DNA of 64,000 nt from Sphingomonas sanxanigenens DSM 19645 = NX02. GTDB lineage: Bacteria > Pseudomonadota > Alphaproteobacteria > Sphingomonadales > Sphingomonadaceae. This document shows, piece by piece, positions 51,300-60,542 of this stretch (position 1 is the first letter of the stretch; each line of letters opens with the position of its first letter). The translations under genes were made by a program, and so were the position numbers. The notes below the pieces were generated by a model, which did not search any database, had not been told where the DNA came from, and saw only the letters and a list, made by a program, of their open reading frames with translations. The stretch is from assembly GCF_000512205.2 (NCBI RefSeq), contig NZ_CP006644.1:5973501-6037500 (forward strand), written 5' to 3'.

Positions 51300-52556
51300 A
51301 TGGCCCTTTCCGACGTAGTGATTCGCAACGCGAAGCCGGGCGTGAAGCCTGCAAAGTTATTCGACGGGCGCGGGCTGCACCTCGTCGTCACGCCGGCCGG
51401 AGGAAAGCTGTGGCGGCTTAAATACCGCGTGGCAGGCAAGGAAAAGCTGCTTTCACTCGGGACCTATCCGTCGACACCCCTGGCGGCGGCTCGCAAGGCG
51501 GCTGACAAGGCGCTGGAGAGCTTGGCGAGTGGAGGCGACCCGGCACTGGAGAAGCGACGCGCCAAGGCTAAGGCGGTGGCCGGTGCTGGCGATACGTTCG
51601 CGGCTATCGCGGCCGAATATATTGCCAAGCGCAAGGCGGACGGTGATAGGCCCTATTCGGAGGCGACCGTCGTCAAGGCGGAGTGGTTCGCTCAACTGCT
51701 CAACCCCGCGATCGGCCACATGCCGGTGGCCGCCATCCAGCCCGGCGATATTCTGGCAGCGCTGAGGAAGCTGGAACGCAAAGGTACTCTGGAATCTGCC
51801 AGACGCTGTCTGCAATTCGCCAGCCGCGTGTTTCGCTACGCCGTCGCCACTGCAAGGCTAACAAGCGATCCCAGCCGCGACTTGAGGGGCGCGCTTACCG
51901 CGCCACGCGTCACGCACCATGCCGCGATCCTGGACCCGGTGAAGCTGGGCGGGCTGCTGCGGGCGATGGATGGCTATGAGGGGGACGCGATCACGCGGCT
52001 GGCGCTGCAACTGGCTCCGCACGTCTTCCTGCGCCCCGGCGAACTGCGCATGGCCTGTTGGCACGAACTGGATCTGGATGCCGCAATTTGGACCGTCCCG
52101 GCGGAACGGACCAAGATGCGCAAGCCTCACGCCGTGCCGCTGTCACGCCAGTCGCTTGTCATTCTCCACGAACTGCAGGGGATCACGGGCGGCGAGCAAG
52201 GCTATCGCGGCTTTCTGTTCCCATCGCTGCGCACACGCCAGAGGCCCATGAGCGACAACACGCTGAATGCCGCTCTGCGGCGGCTTGGCTACGCCAAGGG
52301 CGAGATGACCGCGCATGGCTTTCGCGCCACCGCTTCGACGTTGCTGAACGAGAGCGGCAAGTGGACGCCGGACGCGATCGAGCGGGCACTGGCGCATGGC
52401 CATAGCGATGCGGTGCGGGGAGCGTATGCGCGGGGTCAGCATTGGGAGGAGCGCGTGGCCATGGCCGAGTGGTGGTCGGACCACCTCGACACGCTGCGTA
52501 AGGGCGCAGACATCGTGCCGCTTCGCCAGTCGGCGCGGTGGGCCGACAATGGCTAG
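51300..52556 (+). CDS. Tyrosine recombinase/integrase, P4-like (DUF4102 N terminus)
   Basis: A 418-residue site-specific recombinase that inserts and excises the element at tRNA-Thr. The N-terminal arm-binding domain begins MALSDVVIRNAKPGVKPAKL with LWRLKYRVAGKEKLLSLGTYP (DUF4102). The catalytic residues are visible: R245 in HVFLRPGELR, H339 and R342 in MTAHGFRATAS, the His region LAHGHSD, and Y376 in VRGAYARG. ATG 51300 is preferred over 51276 because homologues begin with this MxLSD start. Its stop lies inside the start of the next gene. Its place directly behind tRNA-Thr defines the left end of the element. Confidence 0.93.
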   Translation: MALSDVVIRNAKPGVKPAKLFDGRGLHLVVTPAGGKLWRLKYRVAGKEKLLSLGTYPSTPLAAARKAADKALESLASGGDPALEKRRAKAKAVAGAGDTFAAIAAEYIAKRKADGDRPYSEATVVKAEWFAQLLNPAIGHMPVAAIQPGDILAALRKLERKGTLESARRCLQFASRVFRYAVATARLTSDPSRDLRGALTAPRVTHHAAILDPVKLGGLLRAMDGYEGDAITRLALQLAPHVFLRPGELRMACWHELDLDAAIWTVPAERTKMRKPHAVPLSRQSLVILHELQGITGGEQGYRGFLFPSLRTRQRPMSDNTLNAALRRLGYAKGEMTAHGFRATASTLLNESGKWTPDAIERALAHGHSDAVRGAYARGQHWEERVAMAEWWSDHLDTLRKGADIVPLRQSARWADNG

Positions 52557-53109
52557 GCGCGCCTGCGTGACCGGCAAGCCGCTGCGGACTCAGAGCAACG
52601 TGCCATCTACCGATCCTGCTGGATACGAGGACGATCCGGATCGCGTGCGCTGGGTGCTGGCGCTCGCGGCTCTCAATCTCGCTCTAAAGCCGGGCGTGAC
52701 GGTTGAAGGCCTCGCGGACGTTGCGCGCACGGGGATGGATGGCAACGGATTCGATCCCGACGGTCTGGAAAATAGCGTGTTGCGGGCGACCGGATGGCAA
52801 ATGAGAGGGTTGTTGAGGGATTGGACCATCTGCCGCGCGCGCGAATTGGCGGTGATATTCGAGGCGGCAACGGGCACGAAGATCACGATCAACGGATGGC
52901 CCCGAGACGGCCATAAGCAGACCAATTTCACTCGCTTCTTCTGCGCGGTGCTTGAACTGGCGTTTGGCGTCAAGCGTGTCTCCGATCTCGCCGATGTGCT
53001 TGAAGAGGCGAGGGCATGGCATCGCGAAGACCCGGCGCGCTTTGGTTTCCATCCTGTCTCCCTCCTTGGCGCTCTGCCGCTCACGTTGAAAAGCGACGAA
53101 CGCCCATAA
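52549..53109 (+). CDS. Element-encoded protein of unknown function
   Basis: A 186-residue protein whose ATG (52549) overlaps the integrase stop, suggesting translational coupling. The segment DDPDRVRWVLALAALNLALKPG is followed by a helical middle and FTRFFCAVLELAFGVKRVSDLADVLEEARAW. I recognise no domain. GC content is close to that of the integrase. It may be an accessory of the integration module, judged only by position. Confidence 0.55.
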   Translation: MARRACVTGKPLRTQSNVPSTDPAGYEDDPDRVRWVLALAALNLALKPGVTVEGLADVARTGMDGNGFDPDGLENSVLRATGWQMRGLLRDWTICRARELAVIFEAATGTKITINGWPRDGHKQTNFTRFFCAVLELAFGVKRVSDLADVLEEARAWHREDPARFGFHPVSLLGALPLTLKSDERP

Positions 53110-53175
53110 AATCCGGAAGATCGCGCTTAGCTTTCTGCATACGTGGATGACCACCAACAACCGTAGGTGGCTTTC

Positions 53176-53361
53176 ATGGCACAGAACGAACAGGGCGCGC
53201 CTCTCGCCTACAGCATCAAAGAGGCCTGCCGCGTGTCGTCCCTGGGACGGACCCGTCTCTATCAGCTCATCGCTGCCAAACGGCTGGATGCACGCAAGCT
53301 GGGCCGCCGCACGCTCATCCCCGCCGAAAGCCTGAAACGGCTCCTGGACGGCGAGTCCTGA
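53176..53361 (+). CDS. Excisionase-like HTH DNA-binding protein
   Basis: A 61-residue protein with the MerR/AlpA-type winged helix: PLAYSIKEACRVSSLGRTRLYQLI followed by ARKLGRRTLIPAESLKRLLDG, the typical wing and Ser-Leu-x2-Leu end. Such proteins act as recombination directionality factors or element regulators. AGGTGG lies 5 bases before ATG 53176. It is followed 3 bases later by another short gene and then by the replication genes. Confidence 0.8.
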   Translation: MAQNEQGAPLAYSIKEACRVSSLGRTRLYQLIAAKRLDARKLGRRTLIPAESLKRLLDGES

Positions 53362-53364
53362 GCC

Positions 53365-53550
53365 ATGACCCAGGAAGGCGAATACTCGCCGTTGGCCGGG
53401 GCGTCGCGGGAAAGGTGTGGCAGCCGCCTCCGCGATGGCGTCACCGGCTCCACCATCCGCGCGCAATGCATGATCGCCGCGCATCTCGTCCGCCCCGAGT
53501 GGGCGGCGATGATGATGGCCGTCGCACTCGGCGGAGGGGGGCATGGCTAA
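53365..53550 (+). CDS. Short element-encoded protein, unknown
   Basis: A 61-residue frame starting 3 bases after the HTH gene and overlapping the start of the TOPRIM gene (ATGGCTAAC). The protein is Gly/Met-rich at the end (MMMAVALGGGGHG), with a central RDGVTGSTIRAQCMIAAHL segment. Its tight fit between two genes favours it being real, but it has no recognisable domain. Confidence 0.5.
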   Translation: MTQEGEYSPLAGASRERCGSRLRDGVTGSTIRAQCMIAAHLVRPEWAAMMMAVALGGGGHG

Positions 53551-54418
53551 CGACGCCGCGATCTTCGTCCGCCACAGCGACATCGCGGTCGCCTTCATTG
53601 ATGCGATGGCAGCGGTGGGCATCAAGCCCGTCGAGCCGATCTTGCCGCTGCTCGGCCCGGAATTGATCCGGTTCCGCTGCGACGGCGACGGCATCGGCAA
53701 GCGGAACGGCTGGGCTGTCCTGCATCTCGATGGCCGGCCGGCCGGCGCCTTCGGTAATTACCGGATGAACGTGTCGCAAAGGTGGCGCGCCGAAGGATTC
53801 ACCCCGATGTCGGCCGATGAGCGCCGCAAGTTGAAGGCGGACCTGCGGCGCCAGCGCGCCGAACGGGAAGCTGAGAAGCTGGCGACGCAGACAGCGACGG
53901 CGGAGAGGTGTGCGGAGCGCTGGCAGCGGGCGCGGCCCGCCGATCCCGCTCACAGATACCTCGTTTGCAAGCGCATCTTGGGCGAGGCCTTGCGGCAGGA
54001 AGGCAACCGCCTGCTGGTGCCGATGCGGGACGCGGGCGGCAGGCTCTGGAACCTGCAGACGATCGATGCGGAGGGCGTCAAGCGCTTCGCCAAGGGTGGC
54101 CGTCAGCAAGGCTTATTCCTGCTTGTCGGTGAACCGAACGAGGCCGTGGTCGTTGGCGAGGGCTATGCGACCTGTGCGGCAGTCCGGCGGGCAACTGGAG
54201 TGGCGGTTGCGGTGGCTTTCTCGGGCGCCAACCTGAAAGCAACGGCTCTGTCGGTGCAGGCCGCTTATCCCGACGTCGACGTCATTATCGCCGCCGACGA
54301 CGACGCGCACCTGGTCGACCATCCGCACATCAAACGAAACCTCGGCCTCGACGCCGCCCATGAAGCCGCGATGGCTGTGAGCGGGCGCGTCGCCGTACCT
54401 CCAAGGGAGAGCAATTGA
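53543..54418 (+). CDS. TOPRIM-domain primase-like protein
   Basis: A 291-residue protein. Residues 1-95 form a substrate-binding-like part, followed by a basic helical linker (RRKLKADLRRQRAEREAEKL). The C-terminal TOPRIM domain has EAVVVGEGYATCAAV (catalytic Glu) and DVDVIIAADDDAH (Asp-x-Asp). It is the layout of plasmid/phage/ICE primase-type proteins (DUF7146 followed by toprim). Its gene is followed by a DUF3987 gene, the usual partner. GGAGGGGGGC precedes the ATG. It probably serves replication or maintenance of the excised element. Confidence 0.83.
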   Translation: MANDAAIFVRHSDIAVAFIDAMAAVGIKPVEPILPLLGPELIRFRCDGDGIGKRNGWAVLHLDGRPAGAFGNYRMNVSQRWRAEGFTPMSADERRKLKADLRRQRAEREAEKLATQTATAERCAERWQRARPADPAHRYLVCKRILGEALRQEGNRLLVPMRDAGGRLWNLQTIDAEGVKRFAKGGRQQGLFLLVGEPNEAVVVGEGYATCAAVRRATGVAVAVAFSGANLKATALSVQAAYPDVDVIIAADDDAHLVDHPHIKRNLGLDAAHEAAMAVSGRVAVPPRESN

Positions 54419-54420
54419 CC

Positions 54421-55995
54421 ATGGCACGCGCAGCTGCCACCGCGCTGGACTTCGCCGATGTCGGCGACGACGACGCCATCCGCGCATCTATTGGTGCCGC
54501 GTCGTCGGAACGCTGGCCCAATCCCAAGCCCCTCCCGTCCGGTTTGCCGGCGGTGAAGGCGTTCGACATTGCCATGTTGCCGGCGCCGCTCGCGCCGTGG
54601 GTCGAGGACATCGCCGAGCGCATGCAGGCTCCGATTGAGTTCGTCGCCATCCCGGCGATCGTCGCCGCCGGATCGGTGATCGGTCGCAAGGTCGGTATCC
54701 GCCCGCAGGAACATACGGACTGGTATGAGGTGCCGAACCTCTGGGGTTGCATCGTCGGTCGGCCAGGCGTGATGAAGTCGCCCGCGGTCCAGCAGGCGCT
54801 TCGCCCGCTGAAGCGGCTCGAGTCCGATGCCCGGCGGGCATTCGATATTCGCAAGGTCGAATACGATGCGGGCGAGCTTGAGCGCGAGATGCGGGCGGAA
54901 GCGCAAAAGGGGGAGATGAAGAGGCGGCTAAGGGCCAACACGAATGCCGACCTCAGCGATCTGGCCGGCGGCGACGAGGAAGCACCGAAGCTGCGCCGCT
55001 ACAGCGTCAACGACACCTCGTATCAGGTGCTGGGCGAACTGCTGATCGAAAATCCGAACGGCCTCCTTGTCTATCGTGACGAGCTGCTGTCGCTGCTGCG
55101 CAACCTGGACCGTGAGGAAAACGTCGAGGCGCGCAGCTTCTACCTGACGGCCTGGAACGGTACGGAGGAATACACCTTCGACCGGATCATCCGGGGGAAG
55201 AACCTGCGGGTGCCGAGCGTCACGGCGAGCATGGTCGGTTCGACCCAGCCCGGCCGGCTTCGCGACTATGCCTCGTCCGCGATCCGCGGCGGCGGCGGTG
55301 ACGACGGCATGATGCAACGCTTCTCGATGATCGTGTGGCCGGACATCGCGCCGAACTGGAAAGAGGTCGATCGCGAGCCTGACGCCGTACATCGCAATGC
55401 CGCCTTCGCGGTGTTCGATCGCCTGGACAAGATGACGGTCGATGGCGTGGGCGCGATGCATGATCCGTTCGACGATTCGCGGCCCTATCTGCGTTTCGAT
55501 CGCGACGGGCGGGATCTTTTTCGGGAGTGGCGCCGCGATCACGAGAAGCGCGTGCGCGGGGGCGATCTGCACCCGGCGGTCGAGAGCCATCTCGCCAAAT
55601 ATCGTAAACTCATTCCCGCGCTGGCGCTGATCCACCACCTCGCATCCGGCCTGACTGGACCGGTGGGGGAATTGTCAGTTTTGTCAGCACTCGCGTGGGG
55701 CGAGTTTCTGGAATCGCATGCGCATCGTGTCTACTCGGCGGCGCTCGATCGCAGTGCATCCGGCGCCCGCGAAATTGTTCGCCGGCTGCGGCGCGGCGAT
55801 CTCGACCAGCGCTTCACCGCTCGCGACGTCCAGCGAAAAGGCTGGTCTGGTTTGACCGACAAGCTTGAGGTCGGCGACGTTTTGGATCTGCTCGAGGAAA
55901 CCCGATGGCTCCGCGCGATCGAGGTGCCAACGACATCGTCCGGCGGACGGCCGACGACGACCTACATCGCCAATCCGAAGGGGCTCGACCGGTGA
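54421..55995 (+). CDS. DUF3987 family protein
   Basis: A 524-residue protein of the DUF3987 group, found with TOPRIM/primase genes in phages, plasmids and ICEs. Family segments are WVEDIAERMQAPIEFVAIPAIVAAGSVIGR (about 60-90), GRPGVMKSPAVQQALRPL (a P-loop-like, degenerate nucleotide-binding motif) and MVGSTQPGRLRDY. It is suspected to be a primase-helicase-like replication protein, though its activity has not been shown by sequence. ATG 54421 is the true start; a TTG two codons earlier overlaps the upstream stop. It overlaps the next gene by a GTGA. Confidence 0.82.
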   Translation: MARAAATALDFADVGDDDAIRASIGAASSERWPNPKPLPSGLPAVKAFDIAMLPAPLAPWVEDIAERMQAPIEFVAIPAIVAAGSVIGRKVGIRPQEHTDWYEVPNLWGCIVGRPGVMKSPAVQQALRPLKRLESDARRAFDIRKVEYDAGELEREMRAEAQKGEMKRRLRANTNADLSDLAGGDEEAPKLRRYSVNDTSYQVLGELLIENPNGLLVYRDELLSLLRNLDREENVEARSFYLTAWNGTEEYTFDRIIRGKNLRVPSVTASMVGSTQPGRLRDYASSAIRGGGGDDGMMQRFSMIVWPDIAPNWKEVDREPDAVHRNAAFAVFDRLDKMTVDGVGAMHDPFDDSRPYLRFDRDGRDLFREWRRDHEKRVRGGDLHPAVESHLAKYRKLIPALALIHHLASGLTGPVGELSVLSALAWGEFLESHAHRVYSAALDRSASGAREIVRRLRRGDLDQRFTARDVQRKGWSGLTDKLEVGDVLDLLEETRWLRAIEVPTTSSGGRPTTTYIANPKGLDR

Positions 55996-56510
55996 GCTAT
56001 ATGGATCGCCTGAAGGCACGCATTTCGCAAACTCCCTATGTCGAGGAACTGACAAAACTGACGAAACCCGGTTCTGTCGGTTTTGTCAGTGAGCCGAGTA
56101 GGCATGATTCCGGAAATTCATCGGATGATGTCCGGTCCCTGCTGCTCGAATGGCGGGACGGGCTGGCGAGGCTCGATCGAGACAAGCCGCGCGGCGGGGT
56201 GACTTATTCGCGCTGGACCGAGATCTACGATGACGCGGTGGTGGTGTTTAACGATTGGGCGCGTGCGGCGGCGGCGATCGGCTGGAGCGAGCTGGACCTG
56301 TTCGGCGTCGACCCGCTGGTCGTCGATGACCTGACGGCAGCCGAAGATGCGCCGCATGGCCTGGTGTGGCGTCTCCACGGTCGGCCGGTCGAGCGGCTGG
56401 TCGATAGTCGCGCCCAATATCGGCTCCGGTCCGGCGGGTTGGGTATGTTTCCGCGCGGCGGGGCGACCGCATGTGTACCGATCTGGAGACTTTCGGAGAG
56501 CCGGAAATGA
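55992..56510 (+). CDS. Element-encoded protein of unknown function
   Basis: A 172-residue protein probably started by GTG 55992, whose GTGA overlaps the DUF3987 stop; an ATG at 56001 (MDRLKARIS) is an alternative. After a polar start come helical segments such as WTEIYDDAVVVFNDWARAAAAIGW, then a C-terminal part ending near WRLSESRK. It appears to be a standard partner of DUF3987 in such elements, of unknown role. Confidence 0.65.
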   Translation: MSYMDRLKARISQTPYVEELTKLTKPGSVGFVSEPSRHDSGNSSDDVRSLLLEWRDGLARLDRDKPRGGVTYSRWTEIYDDAVVVFNDWARAAAAIGWSELDLFGVDPLVVDDLTAAEDAPHGLVWRLHGRPVERLVDSRAQYRLRSGGLGMFPRGGATACVPIWRLSESRK

Positions 56511-56719
56511 ATGGCGAAGCGAGTAGCCTCCGTCGACCGGCGCGGGACATAACGCTCAATGGCGATATGCTTTGCTGGCATCAGGAGTCCGGGCGCGCGC
56601 CGATCGCCCACCATCCTGATTCCGCTCGAAGCGCTCTGACCGACCAAGAGGTCATCGGATCGATAGATGCGTCATCGAACGGTGGTTTTTGCAGTCCACG
56701 CGCGCGGGCGTGCGCGTGA
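56507..56719 (+). CDS. Possible short gene, doubtful
   Basis: A 70-residue frame (MNGEASSLRRPARDITLNGD...) between two better genes. It overlaps the previous stop by 4 bases and its TGA overlaps the next ATG (TGATG). The position is gene-like, but the composition is not distinctive and no domain is seen. Its C-terminal codons lie in a repeat that recurs at 58561. Confidence 0.3.
   Translation: MNGEASSLRRPARDITLNGDMLCWHQESGRAPIAHHPDSARSALTDQEVIGSIDASSNGGFCSPRARACA
56681..56698 (+). repeat. Imperfect direct repeat, left copy
   Basis: GGTGGTTTTTGCAGTCCA matches GGTAGTTATTGCAGTCCA at 58561-58578 in 16 of 18 positions, 1880 bases apart. Both copies are followed by a GC-alternating inverted repeat (here CACGCGCGC...GTGCGCGTG). 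The pair brackets the terminase-like gene and two exported proteins. Confidence 0.6.
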
Positions 56720-57210
56720 TGGCCAGACCCTCTAAATGGCAGGAGGAGTTCATCAGGATCGCGGCCGCCTTTGCCAAATTCGGCGCGACCGATCGAGAGA
56801 TCGCCGAGATGCTCAGTGTAAGCGAGCGGACGCTCAACTACTGGAAAATCGCGCATCCTCGACTGAGTGCTGCTCTCAGGGTCGGTAAGGAAGCTGCCGA
56901 TGCGCGCGTCGAGATGGCACTTTATCGCAGGGCGATCGGCTACAGCTACGACGCGGTTAAGATCGTTCAGAACCGGGGCGCGGCGATCGAGCATGTTTAT
57001 GTCGAGCATGTGCCCCCCGACATCAAGGCCTGCATCTTCTGGCTCAAGAACCGCAAGCCGGCCGAGTGGTGCGACAGGATGGGTCATCAGCACACCGCTG
57101 AGGATCCTCTCGCCTCGCTGATCATGGAGATAGCATCGGGCACCAGTTCGGCCCTGCGACCCTCGCCTGACGCTGCGACTAACCATGCGCAAGATATCTA
57201 CGACGATTGA
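56719..57210 (+). CDS. Terminase-small-subunit-like HTH protein
   Basis: A 163-residue protein. Residues 1-45 (ARPSKWQEEFIRIAAAFAKFGATDREIAEMLSVSERTLNYWK) form an HTH, and the rest (LYRRAIGYSYDAVKIV, VEHVPPDIKACIFWLKNRKPAEW) is the usual body of phage and satellite terminase small subunit-like proteins. There it recognises packaging sites. No large subunit or structural gene is nearby, so it may serve a satellite that borrows a helper phage's packaging machine or may act as a plain regulator. ATG 56719 is chosen because homologues begin MARPS/T. Confidence 0.78.
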   Translation: MARPSKWQEEFIRIAAAFAKFGATDREIAEMLSVSERTLNYWKIAHPRLSAALRVGKEAADARVEMALYRRAIGYSYDAVKIVQNRGAAIEHVYVEHVPPDIKACIFWLKNRKPAEWCDRMGHQHTAEDPLASLIMEIASGTSSALRPSPDAATNHAQDIYDD

Positions 57211-57355
57211 GGCAGCCGATCGACCTTGATTACCGGCCGATCCACGGCGCGACCGCCATGGCCAATCACATTGGTCGCCAGGCAGTTTCCCAGTTTGCCA
57301 CGGATTACGCAATCATTTGCTGTTACCAAGCAGCTTTCGATTCGTGCGACCTACA

Positions 57356-57802
57356 TTATTGCTCTATCGGTTTCGCGCAAATGTTCGACATTTTGAAAAG
57401 ATTTATCAAGTAAGGGCTCTCACGCATTTTCTTTGCGTGACATTCATTGTCTCGACATTCTGAAGAAAGCATATGTTTAGCCAATTGTCCTCCGTCATTT
57501 GCCCCAAATTTCCATGAATCAAGATATCGAGGAGACTCATGGTCTTCGTTAGTCAATAATATTCCAGACCAAGCTCGACCAATTACTTCCCATTTACGCT
57601 TGGTGGTTTCAAAGTCTGCACTTATCCTTCTGCAAACATCATTGGGGCATGTTGAGTGGTCGATCGAGGGGAATGCCTTTGCGTAAGACCATGCGAAGCC
57701 GCTACAATATGAGGCGCGTTGCGACGGATTCTCCTCTGCCAATGCAGTTCCGGCTGCCCCCAAGACCAGTCCGGCTATCGCACGCACCATGATCGTCCGC
57801 AT
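57356..57802 (-). CDS. Exported small protein with six cysteines, unknown
   Basis: A 148-residue protein with a signal peptide (MVRAIAGLVLGAAGTALAEE; ATG 57790 or 57802). The mature part has Cys residues in YCSGFAW, STCPNDVCRR, SECRDNECHA and ICAKP, suggesting disulphides in the periplasm. The DNA is clearly lower in GC than the flanking genes, a sign of separate origin. No family is recognised. It is convergent with the terminase-like gene and is followed on the same strand by no close gene. Confidence 0.6.
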   Translation of the reverse strand: MRTIMVRAIAGLVLGAAGTALAEENPSQRASYCSGFAWSYAKAFPSIDHSTCPNDVCRRISADFETTKRKWEVIGRAWSGILLTNEDHESPRYLDSWKFGANDGGQLAKHMLSSECRDNECHAKKMRESPYLINLFKMSNICAKPIEQ

Positions 57803-57860
57803 GATTTCTCTATCCCTTTGTGACGAGTTGTTCAGGCTACAGTTGATGGCGAAGACACCA

Positions 57861-58169
57861 TCACTTGCATACAGTGCGCCATTCGCACTGCGCGCCGCTG
57901 CAGACGTGTCGCGGCAAGCATTGCTTCGTACCGACTGGCGGGATTATCGGAACGGGAATTGGCCGGACCGAGGGCACGGGTATGGGGGCGATCTCCGCTG
58001 GCCGCGGCGGTGGGATGTCGTAGGTGTTTTCACAGATCGGAACCTGCCTGCACTGGCCAGAACTGCAGTCCCACACCCAACGGCAATCCGCCATCGCCGG
58101 TGCAGAGAATGTGCTTATGCCGATGGCGAGCAACGCGGCCGCCGTCAGGATCGCAATCCGTGATCTCAT
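57861..58169 (-). CDS. Exported Pro/Cys-rich small protein, unknown
   Basis: A 102-residue protein with a signal peptide (MRSRIAILTAAALLAIGISTFSAPAMA). The mature part is CRWVWDCSSGQCRQVPIC, then a Pro/Ile-rich linker (IAPIPVPSVRPIPVPIIPP), then CLPRHVCSGAQCEW and a final Cys. The two halves repeat a C-x5-C-x4-C pattern. GGAGGCTGGAAA precedes ATG 58169. It lies just upstream of the six-cysteine exported protein on the same strand, so the two may be functionally paired. No function is known. Confidence 0.62.
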   Translation of the reverse strand: MRSRIAILTAAALLAIGISTFSAPAMADCRWVWDCSSGQCRQVPICENTYDIPPPRPAEIAPIPVPSVRPIPVPIIPPVGTKQCLPRHVCSGAQCEWRTVCK

Positions 58170-58876
58170 TTTCCAGCCTCCGTCGCACCTATGTCCTCTC
58201 GGGGCGACGGCAAAGCCGGATGTTGGAAACCTGGGTAGCCCACAGGCGCATGTGCCTTTACCGGCGAACCGGCTGGACATACGCACATGCCACCCGGCCG
58301 ATATGGTCGACCGAGTTGACTACCTTTTGGGGTTTCCACGCCCCGCCCGCGGATTTCACGCGGGCATTTCTGGTTTGACCCGTTGGGCCGCAGAAGCAAG
58401 CCGAATCTCAATTCGTCGCTTGCGTCACGGTGATGACGTCGATGGCGCGCGGAGAGGCGCAGGTTGCTGCGATCAACGAAAAGGTGGTCGGCTTCAGAGG
58501 CGCAGCGCTAGGTCTACGGGCCGTTACGCGCTTACATCGGAGCGTATCGCTCGGACACAGGGTAGTTATTGCAGTCCATACGCGCGCGCGTATGGCACGA
58601 TGCTGATGCGCAGACGTACCCGGTGGAGCCGCTTGAGAGGAGGCTTCGAGCGCGACGGCGGCCCGAGCAGCGAAAGCCCCAAGGGATGCACGCGGCGCTC
58701 GTCTCAGGGCGAGCAATTGGCATCGCATGGTGGGCCGCGGTAGGTGCTGGCGTTTGTGGAAGCCCTCCTTGGAGAGGGTAGGGTAAGTTGCTTACTGTCC
58801 GGAAGCGCGAGTAGCATCCCCGGTGGCCGCCTTTCCAATCTCTCGCTATCACGCCCACGATTTAGAGCTTGGAGGC
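58170..58876. other. Stretch of 0.7 kb without a convincing gene
   Basis: Several frames stay open here for 70-240 codons, but none has family signatures or an RBS of quality. The landmarks are the right copy of the direct repeat (58561-58578), a perfect 20-base palindrome CCATACGCGC/GCGCGTATGG (58576-58595) and, near the right end, the presumed promoter region of the restriction operon. It may hold decayed remnants of older element genes. Confidence 0.5.
58561..58595. repeat. Right copy of the direct repeat with a perfect 20-base palindrome
   Basis: GGTAGTTATTGCAGTCCA (58561-58578) repeats the sequence at 56681-56698; it overlaps CCATACGCGCGCGCGTATGG (58576-58595), a perfect palindrome of alternating purine/pyrimidine character. 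The left copy has a degenerate version of the same palindrome. It may be a recombination or protein-binding site. Confidence 0.6.
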
Positions 58877-58879
58877 ATG

Positions 58880-60461
<1,582 letters not shown>

Positions 60462-60469
<8 letters not shown>

Positions 60470-60533
60470 AGAAAGTCGCCTTTCCTTTACACGTTATCCG
60501 TGACGTGCGAAGAAATCGCACGTTTCTTTCACG
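60462..60533. promoter_or_regulatory. Four alternating CGTGNNAAGAAA repeats before fic
   Basis: CGTGTAAAGAAA (60463-60474), its inverted partner TTTCCTTTACACG (60481-60493), CGTGCGAAGAAA (60504-60515) and inverted TTTCTTTCACG (60523-60533) form two inverted pairs, also able to fold into hairpins. The first starts at the hsdM stop codon. The last ends just before the fic RBS (GAGG, 6-7 bases before the ATG). This looks like an operator or attenuator that sets fic-hsdS-abi-hsdR expression apart from hsdM. Confidence 0.62.
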
Positions 60534-60542
60534 AGGCCGTTC

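Noticed and set aside
57207-57413. Short frame following the terminase-like gene
   Set aside because: It overlaps the 3' end of the exported cysteine protein gene, has no RBS and no similarity to a known protein, including a terminase large subunit.
58024-58743. Open frame of 239 codons in the gene-poor stretch
   Set aside because: Its first part is antisense to a small exported protein gene with a good RBS and signal peptide; the rest has no domain and a shadow-like composition.
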